DNA from: Calocera cornea HHB12733 | Taxonomy: Eukaryota > Basidiomycota > Dacrymycetes > Dacrymycetales > Dacrymycetaceae | NCBI GenBank assembly: GCA_001632435.1 | Contig: KV423989.1 | Span: 84,685 to 148,684, forward strand | Reading direction: 5' to 3' | Length of the DNA: 64,000 bases | In this document: positions 33,284 through 44,814 of the stretch, piece by piece | How the letters are laid out: every line of letters begins with the position of its first letter | Numbering within the stretch: position 1 is the stretch's first letter | Notes under the pieces: model-generated | The model's database searches: none | The model's input: the letters and a program-made list of their open reading frames with translations, nothing else | Told to the model about the DNA's origin: nothing | Translations under genes and position numbers: made by a program

Positions 33284-33622
33284 GATGGACAAGGTAAAAG
33301 TACAAGGATGCCCAGGCGGAAAGTCGAGGCTGGGCGATCTCCATCCTCCAGCATGTTATGTCGTGCCCATGCGGGAGTTCGGGACGGCAAGGGTCCCGTG
33401 GAGTGGTTTCGCGCATGCGGGGTAATCGGCCGGTGCGTTGTGCCGCACTGATCAGTTGGGATCACCGCGGCCTGGAACGCATTCGGTGGGGAGTAACGAC
33501 GAGATGCGTGCCCTGTGCCCTGTGCCCTCACGCGCGCCGGAGGCAATATACCTCCGCACTGCCAAAAAAGGAGATTTTCGAAAACGCGGAGCGCTGCCTC
33601 AGGGTGCCCTTCTGCCTACCGG

Positions 33623-33726
33623 GTTAGGATGCATGTGTTAGGGTACTAGTTAGGAGAAGCGAGCGGAGCGAGATTAGGGTTGGGGATGGGTTGAGGTTAG
33701 GGTTAGGGGTGGGTTAGGGTTAGGGT
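33623..33726 (+). repeat. Telomere-like TTAGGG interstitial repeats
   Basis: Seven or so TTAGGG or near copies, partly tandem (GTTAGGGTTAGGG twice near 33697-33725), mixed with TTGGGG/TTGAGG variants. TTAGGG is the usual fungal telomere unit. The patch is short, degenerate and flanked by unique genes, so it is interstitial, not a chromosome end. Confidence 0.8.
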
Positions 33727-33768
33727 GATAATATTATCTATAACAATTTTAAGAACAAAAGACCAGGT

Positions 33769-33796
33769 AAGGCTATGGGCGCAAGCCCATAGCCTT
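33769..33796. other. Perfect 12-bp hairpin with GCAA loop
   Basis: AAGGCTATGGGC, then GCAA, then GCCCATAGCCTT: twelve uninterrupted pairs closed by a GNRA-type tetraloop, inside the nested inverted-repeat segment. Either an RNA structure or a cruciform-forming element. Confidence 0.8.
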
Positions 33797-34990
33797 GAGT
33801 CCAAAATTACTACTTTAGGTAGGTAGGGTCCACATTTGCCTCCGACGCGCGTCAGGGCACAGGGTATGACACAAAATATGGGACAAAACGCCTTTCCTAT
33901 AACATGAATTCAGCCATCCTGCATCTGCCAGCCAAACCACACCCGGATGCCCTTCTTTCCTCCCTGTTACCCTGCATTCACCCCTCAATTTCTGGCACCC
34001 CGTGTCCATCACGGGCCCTGCACACCTCCCTGCATTCTCCCTGCATTTTTCACCCAGTTTTCCTTTACACCGCCTTATAGTTACCTCCCTTACATGCATT
34101 CTCACATATCTCGGAGCTCCGCATACCATGTGTTTCTCTATTTAGTGGCTGTTAGAGTGGAGGAAAGAAGCCCGATCTGACCAAGTACTCGAACAATGTT
34201 GCAAGGGGTAACTGAAGGCTAGGCTGTATTTGGCAAGACAGTGTGAAAGCCAGGACATGTACGTGCGCCCCTATGGAGGGAGAAGTGGTGGTAATGGCGG
34301 GCAAATTGCGGGTGCGGGGAGGACTTGGGCCATCCGCGGGCAAAACACAGGGAGGCGGGGAAAGATAGGGGAAGGACAGTGCAAAACGGAGGCGGCTGCC
34401 GTGGTATTCTTTTTTGTCCCATATGTCACCTCATACACAGGGCACAGGGCACGCATCTCGTACCAACTCTTCGGTGGGGCTAGGAAGACGCCGACGCCGT
34501 TCATTGGCGTATAGTTGCATTCGGGTTGTTCACAGTTGATTGCTGAAGGCATCAATCCGGTGGATATGTCGTCGATCTGACTCAGTGGTTGCCATACTTG
34601 GCCCCAAGCTTAAAGTATCGGTGCAGTGTAATATGATATGCATTCGGCGGAAACGACTGTGCACAACAGTTTGTGTAAGACTGGTAATCCAGGTCGAAAA
34701 TCGGTGGGAATCGATTGCGAAACCGGACAGGTGTGATGTGGATGGTCTGAAATGACAACTAAACATATATTCATCTGAGTACATGCGGTCACTTCGTTAG
34801 AATCCAAAAGGATTACAGCAGAGAGAGATCGTTGCATTTAGGTAGAGAGAGCACGATCAGTGACGATTGTGGTCGACCACCAGGAACAGAGAGCCGCGTT
34901 TCCTGATTGGGCGTCGAGTCGAACTGCTTCCGCACCTTCCTCATCGTCCACAACGCGGGCCTGGGCGTCCACCGTGCCTCCTCGCTCACC

Positions 34991-36520
34991 ATGCTCCGCC
35001 ATCCCATAAAAGTGAACCTGCCTAGGTCAATAGGTGCGGTACTGAAGGTCAGTTTCCTGAGATTGTTGGCTATCTGAATATCTTACGTTGATGTAAATTG
35101 TCAGAGGGGCGCCCATGATCTTGTAACCTTGCCCGGGCGACCACCCGTTGTCCGGTACGGCCCCGAAGGCCGCAGCTCCATCTCCGGCCACGTTGCAACC
35201 GTCTTCGGCTGCTCTGGATTCTTGGGGAGATATGTCGTGTCTAAGCTTGGTGAGAGTGATGTTCCGGAGGAGCAAGGGAAGATCTTGATGCCGTCGGTGG
35301 ACAGCCAAGAGCGGTTCCAACGTCGTTGTGCCATACCGGGACGACTATGATATCCGGCATCTAAGGGTATCTGGCGATCTTGGTGGTGTGGTTCAGATGG
35401 TGAGTGCAGGCGATGTTCCATTGAACCCAGTGCTTACACCGACGGTAGGAATGGGATCTTCGGAGTGAACAGCAAATTGCCGAGTGCTTGAGGCATTCGG
35501 ACATCGTGTACAACCTTGTTGGGCTGGACTATGAAACCAAGTGCGTAACTGTCTCCATAACGCGCATATCGACCTCTGACATGGTCTTCAGGAACTTCAA
35601 GTGGAACGAAGTGCACGTCGACGGCGCAGCGCGCATCGCCCGGATCGCGAAGGAGAACAACGTTGCGCGTTTTGTGCAAGTGTCGCACCTCAACGCGGCA
35701 CCCGACTCGAAGAGTCAATACTACAAGGCGAAGTTCGAGGGCGAGAAGGCGGTGCTGAGCGAGTTCCCCGAGGCGGTCATCGTGCGCCCCTCAGCGATGT
35801 ACGGACATGAAGATCGGTTCCTGAACCGCTTGGGCTGTGAGTTATATGCCCGTAGACGCAGAGGGATCGGGCCTGATGTGCAATAGACTGGGATGCGGTG
35901 TTCAAATTCAATGGCGAGCAGACGAAGGTTCGCCCAGTGCACGTATGTCCATCCGCTCAAATCTTTGTCCCCGGGCCTGAGTTATCGTTCAGGTACTGGA
36001 CGTGGCGGAGATCCTCTACCGCCTTATGGATACGCCTGAGCTGCCTTCAAGCCCAGTCAACCTCCCCGGCCCGAACACGTACACGCACGAGCAGCTGCTC
36101 GACCTCGCGCGTCGGCTGACCGACAACTCCTACAAGAGCATGGCCATCCCCAAGCCTGTTGCCCTCCTCCTCTCTAAGATCGTGCAATACGCGCTGTGGT
36201 GGCCGAACTTCAGCCCGGACGAGATTGAGCGGATGTGCATCGACGACGTGGAGGTGCCGGGCGACTGGGACGCCTTTGGCATCCAGCCGACTGAGTTGGA
36301 GGATGTTGCGATCGCGTACCTGCGGAGGTTTAGAGATGCGTAAGTGCCAGATTCGCTTGTGGGAGTTGTTTTCTGACACAATTGCAGTGCCAAAATTGAT
36401 TACAATGGCCCTGTGGAGACGGCAAAGGCAAAGCGCAAGCAAGCCGCTGTGCGTATACGCGCTTCTGTGCCGTTTCTTTATCACTAATCCTCTTGCCAGT
36501 ATTACAGCGAAGCGCATTAG
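34991..36520 (+). CDS. NADH:ubiquinone oxidoreductase 40-kDa (NDUFA9-like) subunit
   Basis: 372-aa accessory subunit of mitochondrial complex I, an SDR-fold protein that binds NADPH and stabilises the Q-module junction. Nine exons: 34991-35047, 35105-35249, 35305-35399, 35449-35540, 35592-35836, 35887-35942, 35993-36339, 36388-36448, 36500-36520; all phases consistent. The first exon encodes a basic, acid-free leader ([13 protein letters not shown]) suited to mitochondrial import. Then [20 protein letters not shown] with the dinucleotide motif GxxGxxG (Gly54, Gly57, Gly60), [39 protein letters not shown] and RPVHV. Length agrees with fungal orthologs. It lies in the spacer of the inverted duplication, followed by COQ5. 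Confidence 0.92.
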
Positions 36521-36720
36521 ATGTTACCTGTTGTAGAGAACGACTCTACGTACATAATGAATGCATCCAATCCACAGTCAGTCATAAATTGATATAGCAC
36601 ATCTGGTGGAATCGTCGTCCGACGACGGTCGCCGAGATTTCAGTGGCGTTGTGCGCGTTGTGAGCGTCCCTGAGGTGCCGGAATGCGACTTCTTCCTTGA
36701 CCGTAGCTGGTAAAGTCGTT

Positions 36721-37802
36721 ATGAACGGCCTGAAATGCGCCCTTCGGTCTCGCGGTCTCTCGCGTCGACCAGCTTCTCTTCTTGCTGGTCCGTCATGCCA
36801 AAGTCTGCATACGACGCAGAGTCGGCGGCAGGAAGAGCCAGCCACAACGCATTTTGGCTTCAAAACTGTTGGCACGACCGAGAAGGAGCCCATGGGTGCG
36901 TTTGGATCACTGCGGCCAATACGTTTTAGTCGCGTACTGACACATCTACAGTGCAGTCCGTGTTCTCCAATGTCGCATCTAAATACGATATCATGAATGA
37001 TGCGATGTCGTTGTATACACACCGGCTGTGGAAAGACGACTTCGTATCCTCGCTCGACCCCGGTCGCAAGGGTCCGCTCAACTGCCTTGATGTCGCTGGG
37101 GGAACAGGCGACATTGCGCTGCGGATACTGGACCATGCCAGAGAGAAATACGCGGACAGGGAGACGAAGGTCACTATGGTTGACCTGAACCCGGAGATGT
37201 TGCAGGAGGGTAGGACGAGGTTCAAGAAGACGATGTACCATAATAGTGCGTTCTGTCAACCACCAACTGGTTGGCGATGAACTGAGCCTCTCTACGTGCA
37301 GCACCACAAATCGATTTCCATGTCGCTAATGCGCAAGCGCTGCCTGAAGACATCTTCCCCTCCAATTCTGCCGACCTTTACACCATCGCTTTCGGCATCC
37401 GTAATTGCACGTCTATTCCAGAGGTGCTAGAGTCCGCATATCGTGTCTTGAAGCCCGGCGGGGTGTTCGCGTGCCTCGAGTTCTCGATGCCAACGAATGC
37501 GATCTTCCGCCGGTGCGTATCCTCAACTTTCCGCTTCCAGTGTCGGGGACTGACCTCTCCGCAGAGTGTACGACGAATACTCCTTCTCCATCATCCCTTT
37601 GCTCGGTACGATCCTTGCTTCAGATCGCGAGAGCTATCAGTACCTCGTCGAGTCGATACGGAAGTTCCCGAGCCAACCGGACTTCGCGCAGATGATCAGG
37701 GACGCCGGTTTCATGACTGGAGAAGATAAAGATGGCGATGGTGGCGCCTGGCGTGGACTTTTCGGCGGAATTGCTAGCATACACACCGGTGTCAAGGTGT
37801 AG
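36721..37802 (+). CDS. COQ5: COQ5, 2-methoxy-6-polyprenyl-1,4-benzoquinol methylase
   Basis: 305-aa mitochondrial C-methyltransferase of ubiquinone biosynthesis (UbiE/COQ5 family), part of the CoQ synthome on the matrix side of the inner membrane. Four exons: 36721-36895, 36952-37245, 37302-37512 and 37565-37802; phases agree. N-terminal basic, Ser-rich targeting sequence. Then [26 protein letters not shown]; the SAM-binding [13 protein letters not shown] (about 105-117); [47 protein letters not shown]; and the C-terminal [13 protein letters not shown] and GFMTGE-containing text. The upstream TTG is not the start; the ATG at 36721 gives a normal leader. Same strand as the NDUFA9-like gene 200 bp upstream. 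Confidence 0.94.
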
Positions 37803-38282
37803 CACGCACGCTTAAACGAGGTGGTTGATGGTAGACCCGGCTGTCTATTCAAATTTTAGATTGGTGCCATGTTACGTGTCAATCCTACATAGCCCCGTAG
37901 GCCCGCTCGAGCGTAATTTACCTCGCAAAGCAACGGCTTGCAGCATGAAGGCAGCCGCCTGTGAACATCTAGCTTATTTGCCTACTTGTCTCAGCAGATG
38001 ATGGAAGACCTGGCCAATACTGTACAGTCTGTCGGGCTTGGGATCAGGGTTTGAATAGGTCGAGCAGGACTTTCGCGCCAAGCTTACATCGCCGCTCGTC
38101 TCCACGGTGATTACCTGCGTACACAGCCAATCATCGAGGGGCGCGCATCGGGCGCGCGAAGATGTCTTTGTCCGCGGCACCCCTGACTAGTTCGTTCGAA
38201 AACGCGGTTCCAAGCATGCTGCACTCAAGTGTCAAGCTCACCTCCTTCCAGCAAACAACCATCACTCTGAGCGTTCGGGAGG
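37803..38282. other. Intergenic region
   Basis: 480 bp between COQ5 and the next P450. No gene or repeat recognised; should hold the COQ5 3' UTR and the P450 promoter. Confidence 0.6.
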
Positions 38283-40394
38283 ATGTACTCCATTCCGTTC
38301 CTCTCTTGGCCCGTTCTGTTGCTGGTCGCATTCTTGTTTCTTGCTGTCGATAGAATTGTCGCATACCGCCGGTCACTCGCGGTTCGTGCGATTGCTTCCC
38401 ACAGTTTACCCTGACTGACCTGAGCTTTCCCGCTGTTCCATGCATAGGCCGTATCTTTCCTACCCGGGAAGAGATATTTCTTTTCGCCCTTCTCTATTCC
38501 TGGCGCTCTGTTTCCCACGAGCAGATGGAACCCAGGGAACTTGTGGATGTGGGTTGAGCGCCGAACGGGTAAGACTCGTTGCTCTGTAGCTTACCTCGCT
38601 ACGTCGCTGACTGCTGGCACAAGCTTACCGCAAGACCGGGGAGGAGGTCGCGTCTTGCATCGGTTGGTTAGGCGGAGCACCGGTGGTATACAACAATTCG
38701 CCGGAAGTCGCCAAGCAGGTGCTTGGGAACAAAACTATCTGGGATAAACCCCAGAACGTCATTGACAGTCTCTCGGTACGTAGCCCTACTGAGTCCAGAT
38801 TCGGCCTGTACCACTGACGTATTCACAGGCTTTCGGTATGCAGCTCCGACGAGTCCGGATTCGGTCTGTTTTGCTAACTTCTTCGCAGGACCTAATGTGT
38901 TCTCTACTAACCAAGCAGATTGGCCAAGACATCGACGCATCGTTGCACCCGGCTTTCAAAATGGGACTTTGTGAGCAGCTCCTTTTCTTCTTTCACGTCT
39001 GGGTCTGAAGGCGTTCAAGATATCCTGCGGTTTGGACCGAGACTATCAATACCTACTATGACTGTCTCGCCACCGAGAAATGGGAGAACGAAAGCTCGTT
39101 TATTATTCCCAACGTCGTGGCGGTGACTTCAAAGGTTTGACACATGTGATCACACGGACAATTTTGTTGACATGGTCACAGTTTGCCTTGTACTTGATTG
39201 CGAAAAGCGGGTTCGGAATTGACCTGGCTTGGAATGAGGCTCTCGGCGAGCGTATCCAGGGGATGACGATGCCGGAGTGTTTTGAGGTTACGAGCGGGTC
39301 GGTAATACTGCTTTCTGTTCTACCGCGGTGGACATTCTACTTGCCCTTCAAACCGTATGCATTTATCTTCCTCCCAGGTACAAATACTCATAACTTATCA
39401 ACGGCCAGACTGCGTCGATTACATCGTGCACGACAAGCATTGGAAATCATTCTACGAGGTATCATCGATGGACGCCGAGCCGAGGGTGTTGCTAGCGAAA
39501 GCAGTAGCAACAACAAGAACATTTTCAGCCTTCTCCTCAAGGCAAATGACGAGGAAAAGGGGAGCAAAGCAGCACTTTCAGATCAAGAGCTTGTAAGCAA
39601 TGTATACTTATTGCTTCTTGCTGGGCACGGTAAGGCGCCGGTTGCTCGTGGTTGATCCTTTCTGAACGCAAATATACAGAAACGACGAGCCGCTCCCTCG
39701 CTGCTACCCTCGGTCTTCTCGCTTGCCACCCGGACATACAGGAGAAGGCATATGAAGAAGTCCAATCTGTGCTGAAGAAAGGTAGCGATCCGGTTCGTGC
39801 TTCAACATGGGAGTTGACGGCCGCTGCTCATGTGAGATAGACATTCGATGATTTCGAGCGTTTGACCTTCGTCCAAGGCTGTTTCTTTGAGGGTCTCAGA
39901 CTGTTTCGTGGGTTATCTTCACATATCCATTTTCGATTGGGTTCTCATAACATGGCGTAGCGAGCTCGCTTGCTATGATCCGCGCACCTCTGAGTGACAC
40001 AGTTCTCTCTGTTCCCGGCAAAGACGGCAAGCCAATATCCATACCCTTCAAAGCCGATCAGGCCGTGTGGATCGACTGGGTTGGAGTTGGAAGAAACGCC
40101 CGAGTCTATCCGGATCCCGACAGCTTCATACCTTCTCGCTGGTTGGACCCCTCGACGGAGCCTTTGCTGAACTTCTCCTACGGACCACGGGTCTGCATTG
40201 GCCGCAGATTCGCGGTGACCGAAGCTGTTGGACTCCTTTGCCTCCTCTTGCGCGACTATGAGATCAAGCCTCTTCTAAAACCTGGGCAAAGCCTGCAGGA
40301 TTGGCGGGCAGAATTGGAGACTGAGGTCGATGCCAACGTCGGCTTCGGACCAAAACCGTTCCCTCTAAAGATGACAAGGAGATCGTCGTTGTGA
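38283..40394 (+). CDS. Cytochrome P450 monooxygenase with 7-nt micro-exon
   Basis: 527-aa monooxygenase, probably ER-anchored. Exons: 38283-38381, 38448-38568, 38624-38775, 38829-38835 (micro-exon), 38889-38970, 39020-39134, 39182-39354, 39409-39629, 39680-39792, 39841-39907 and 39961-40394. The reading stays open only if the 7-nt micro-exon is used: it restores SLS-AFGPNVFSTNQADWPRHRR, matching AAFGENVFATMQEDWPRHRK in the paralog. Motifs: N-terminal membrane helix (PVLLLVAFLFLAV), FLPGKRYFF hinge, AGHETTS (I helix), FEGLR (ExxR), IPSRW, and heme loop FSYGPRVCIG with axial Cys462. The last exon and its intron lie in inverted-repeat arm 2; a decayed copy sits in arm 1. Convergent with A-T-R copy 2. 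Substrate unknown. Confidence 0.88.
38829..38835 (+). other. 7-nt micro-exon (GCTTTCG)
   Basis: Flanked by two introns of exactly 53 nt (38776-38828 and 38836-38888) that are visibly similar to each other. Inclusion adds Ala-Phe and part of a Gly codon and keeps frame; skipping shifts frame. Confidence 0.75.
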
Positions 40395-40520
40395 GCGATT
40401 GATGTCACTCAATATGATTGAAGGACTCAAGTATACACCACCGCTAGTTGACATTGCGTAGTCTACTTCTCGAATCTATCCATTTGAACGACGTGCTTTC
40501 CCTATGTACACATGGTACCT
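40395..40520. other. Short convergent gap
   Basis: 126 bp between the convergent stops of the P450 and A-T-R copy 2; carries both 3' UTRs. Confidence 0.6.
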
Positions 40521-43500
40521 TCAAGCGAACAAACCGTGCGCCACCCAGTAATCCATCCAGAGTTTCACATCGGGGACATCCAGGCGCGGAATGTTTTTCA
40601 AAGTGCTGGACGCAGTCTGCATCTTCCGGGTATCAACAAGGGGGAAACCCATTGCTTCTCGTTGGTGCATGTGCTTGATGGTGCCAGACCTGAGGAAGTC
40701 GAGAAGCTTTAAAGCAGGATTTTTCTGGATGGCCCCTGATTCGTTGGCCGAGGCTTCGAGCCTCTTAAACCAAGTCGAATACGGCTCGAAATTGAGGTGA
40801 CGTCCTTTCCGCTCCAAGTAGTCGGCAATGGCATATATGGCCATATTCCAACGAACCATATAGGGATGACAAACATGGAGCGTACGATTGATGTCCGTCG
40901 ACTGATGATGCATCGCTTGCACAATCTACACCGCAATCAGCCCATCGTATGCAACATAGTTCACCAGCTCTTACGGAAACAGCAGCGGCATCTACCGGTA
41001 GCCACGATATCACGTCTTCTTCCCCCATCAAAGGGAGGCTGCCCATGATGAATCCGGCCTTCACAATGTGAGGCACCCAATCTGTGGTGTTCCATGCACC
41101 GTTGACCATGGAACCCGCGAGCTGACCAATCCGAAACGTCGTCGTTCGTAGCCCACGTTGCTCCGAGGCTGCTCTCATAATCTGATCGCCGTTATGGACT
41201 TCAACATTCATTCCAAGGAACAGTGAGACTTGCCTTGTCAACAACCCATTTGCTTTCTCCGTATCCAGTGCCAAGGGCGACTTCTGCCTCTAACGGCTCC
41301 TCGGGAACAGGGCCCTCCCGGGTCCAATTCGCGATGGTGCCGATGGAGGAGGTGAAGAAGAAATGAGGCTTCTCGGGCCGCTCCGACTTGAGGGCCAGGT
41401 CCATCAGGTTTCTGGCACCACGAATGTGAGACTCGAAAGACGAAACGCCCATGTTGAAGTCCAGACGCCACGCGTTGTGGATGATGCAAGTCACGGACGA
41501 CAGCATCTGCATCGGGTTCAGCAAAGTAACGCGCGATGTTGGAAGTGCATACCTCTGTATACAAGGCAGAGTCAATCCCCAAGCCCGACTCGCTCGTATC
41601 GCCCTCCACCAATACAAGCTTAGGGTGGCGAATCATCTTCTCAGGAATGCCCCGATCGACAAAGGCTTCGAGTTGTCGCTCCGTAACGGTCTGTGATGTG
41701 CTCGGACGGTTGAATGCGTACACCTTTTCAACCTGGTCATCCAGGAGAAGAGAGGAGAGGATGTAAGCGCCGAGAGTGCCAGTGGTGCCCGTAAGCAGCA
41801 CGCATTGATGATGCGCATAATCATTCCCGTGACTTGTCGCAGGTTCACCGTCTTCGCCACGGGCATTGATTGGTGATGGCCAGTCAGTGCCGTATTTGGT
41901 GACGAGTGCAAGCATCTTCGCAACGTCGCCAGTCTGCTGCCGCGTCTCTCGAGCGCCGTTAACAAGTTGAGTCATGGATTCGGCCAAACTGGAAATGGTT
42001 GGATACTCGAACACGATATTCTGAGGCACATTCCGGGCGGGGTCACTTTGCGTTTGAGTATCGATCTGACGAGTTATCATGGGACAAGATCTTAGGGCAT
42101 GAATGATGCTATTCCGGATCAGCGTGGCTTGTAAGCTGTGAACGGCGTTAGAACGTTCCTTTGACGTGGGAACTTTGAAGCGGCTGACCTGTCGCAGCCT
42201 TGCTCAAACAGATCGCGTTGAGCATCAATCGGCCCGCCTACTCGCTCCTTCATTACTCCATTGATGACCCGTGCAACGAAGTCGTAGATGCCGTCTTCAT
42301 CCCAGACCGAAGGTGGTTGTGCCCATTCATACTGGGTGTATTCGTGTACGGTCGCGTAGAGCTATACAAAAGTAAGGTGCTGAGATTTCGGACTGTAGAA
42401 AGCTGCTTACTTTCTCAATCTCGTCCTCGTATTGTTGCAAGATCGAGTTTCTCGCTATTGACCCTTTCGGTGTTCTTGCCAGAGGTTTCTTGACGGGATC
42501 GGACACAAGAATGTACTCTTTGAAAACCCTTGAGTGGGATGGACCAAACTTGTTGGCGCGTTCGACGTAGGGCCAGATCTTGTTTCGGAACTCTGCAATA
42601 GCCGCCTCCGACGTGATATCGACAGGGATGAACGGTTCGACAATAACGCCTGCTTGAATGCGTGCCCGGCCAAAGTACACCGCGGTTTTGATGAGTGACG
42701 AGCCACATAGGATGTTCTCTGCTTTGCTTTAGCAATATTTTTCATGGCACGTACACATGAGCATACCTAGCGGGCCCGGATTGGTTTTCTGTTAGACAGC
42801 ATGAGCATTGTCCCAGGTAAATGAGAGAGGGCTGACCTCTCCGGTCGAATGCATGATCTGGTCATCAGCCCTGCCGAGGATTCGATACCGATTCTTCTGT
42901 GTCGGATGGGGAACCGCGACATCGTTGGTATCGTACGCAAACTCTCCCGGAATGTTGTAGACTGCAGGAGAGTAGTGGTCGTTCGCCTGTAAGATGTATA
43001 AATGCCTCCGCTGCAGGACTCAGATACTGAGATGATCACCTCGAACACGAGACGATATATGTCGCCCGCTTCGTCATCAGCTTGCAGTCGATGGCTAGTC
43101 ATCGGCGATATTTCGGTATACTATTCTCTTTGTTATTTTCAATGCTTCTCAGGCTATGAGCTTGCCCACGTACAAGCCAGTCCATTTTGCGTGCAAAGGT
43201 TAGTCGAGAGACAATACCGGCTTCTGTTGCACCGTAGATGTTGATCAGGTTGACGCCTCCGGAGATGAGTCTGTCACCGGCTTCTTCAGGAAGGGGTGCA
43301 GAACCAAATAACTTCAAAGCTCTCAGACACTACCCTATCATGATGGAGCGGAAGACAACTTACAACGGCCCTTTTAGTTGCCAGGAACTGGATAGTATCG
43401 GGGTCATTGGAATACGACTAGAGCCGTTGGGTCAGAAATTGGCAAGAACGTCGCAACGAGACATCGAAACCCACATCCAAGAAAGCTGGGACGCCAAAGC

Positions 43501-44814
43501 ACCAATCGCAATTGGATTTCTTGAAAGTGAGAAGGGCAGTGTCAGGATTAGTCTGCACGGCAGGTTCAGCAGGCATGAAGTTGACCAGCGTAACTCCCGC
43601 TATTGTGAAGATTAGTACGATAAGACTGGAAATTGTAGCTGCAGTGCGAACCTCCAAATGCATGCCCAATCTTCAAGGCAGGTGATGGTAAATCAGCGCT
43701 TCAGTAGAAAGAGACGAGCATAGTAGATACTGACGCCAAATGCTATGCCACCAGTGTGGAAGCTGGGTCAATTCTTAGCATCACTGTGCCATGAAGCTTA
43801 TAAGAGCCGACGTACCCTGGCGTTCCAACAACAGAGGCTACTGTTCCTCCAAGATCTATATCGCCATACCATGTCCAGTCAATGAAATGCCGCGTCGCTC
43901 GTTGATTCTGTCGAATAGGTTTGGGAAATTTGGTACTTCCTGACGAGTGCAGAATCAAGCACGGATGAGTGTGCGGATCGGCATTGTGATAGGATGGCAA
44001 AGAGGAGAGCGGAGGAAGAACCGGCGTCCTAGCGATGTCTGCCTCCCGGTCATACCGGGTTATTGGACGGCGAGCCAGCCTGGGATAGATCTCGGTGAAG
44101 TGCGGCTCTGGAAGAAGAGCGATGTCGTAGTTATCGCTCTTCAGCTCGGTGACCACGGTGTATATCGATTGCTGCAAGGCCGTCCGAGGTTTATTCTCAG
44201 TTCCCACAGATCCGAGCAAGTAGTGTGCATCCACCGCGGTGATAAGGTGCTTAATACCCGCGTCTGAGTTTCGATTCGACAATGGGAAAACCTATAGACG
44301 TCTTGAGCAAAGGGATCTGAAGGCGAGGGATAGATTGTGGACCTCGAAGCCAGCTCTCATGATACCCAGCAGCAGAGTGAAGTAGGTCAGCACATCGGCC
44401 GGCGAAAGCAGTGCGATAGTCTTGGGCATGCCGCCTGCCCTTGCCGGTCCATCTGGTACAGCATCCTGAATCTGTTTGGCGACTCGATGGATGGCACGAC
44501 AGACTGCGATATGGGTGAATAACGTTCAGATGGGAAGGACACAGAAAGCGCACATTCTCCGTACGTAATAGGAACATTCTCTTGATCCCCATCTTCAACT
44601 AGGAGACAGTAGTTGTGATATTCGCTGTATCTCAGGTGCCTTTCGAGGATATCAGTGCGTACCTCATCGGATGATGTTGTAGCACGAACCAATCAACGAA
44701 CTCCCCAACAGGTAAGGACCCGTCGAAGGGAGGAGGCGTAAACGTGGGAACGTTGGCAGACTGCTGAGTGACATAGCCTGGTGGGAATCGGGCCTCGGGC
44801 GCGCCGCTTGTCAT
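40521..44814 (-). CDS. NRPS-like adenylate-forming reductase (A-T-R), copy 2
   Basis: Inverted paralog of 26459-30742 with the same domain order and, wherever I traced it, the same intron positions; about 1,147 aa. The ATG at 44814 (MTSGAPEARFPPGYV) and the TGA at 40521 align with copy 1. Carboxylic-acid activation, carrier loading and reductive release are predicted as for copy 1. Motifs read on the minus strand: SSGSTKFPKPIRQNQ, YGATEAGIVSR (canonical A-domain glycine kept, unlike copy 1), GRADDQIMHSTGE, DPARNVPQNIVFEYP, LLTGTTGTLGAYI and YGESKWVVDK. The GC-AG intron is conserved. The intron matching the 29-nt one in copy 1 is 34 nt here. I found no stop or frameshift. Convergent with the intact P450, the likely ancestral pairing. 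Confidence 0.85.

Larger units (their letters stand above)
33499..34461. repeat. 963-bp segment bounded by 26-bp perfect inverted repeats
   Basis: The 26 bases at 33499-33524 (beginning ACGAGATGCGTGCCCTGTGC) recur exactly inverted at 34436-34461. Inside, about 33517-33546 pairs with 33838-33867 (core CCTCACGCGCGCCGGAGGCA against its near-complement), giving a second, nested inverted pair. No clear target duplication. May be a non-autonomous mobile element or nested insertions. Confidence 0.7.
33284..34990. other. Gene-free, repeat-containing intergenic region
   Basis: 1.7 kb between the fuconate-dehydratase ATG and the NDUFA9-like gene, both transcribed away from it. Contains nested inverted repeats, a telomere-like TTAGGG patch and a perfect hairpin, listed separately. 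No protein gene was found on either strand. Confidence 0.7.

Noticed and set aside
33623..33726. Possible chromosome end
   Set aside because: The TTAGGG patch is about 100 bp, degenerate and flanked by ordinary genes on both sides, so it is interstitial.
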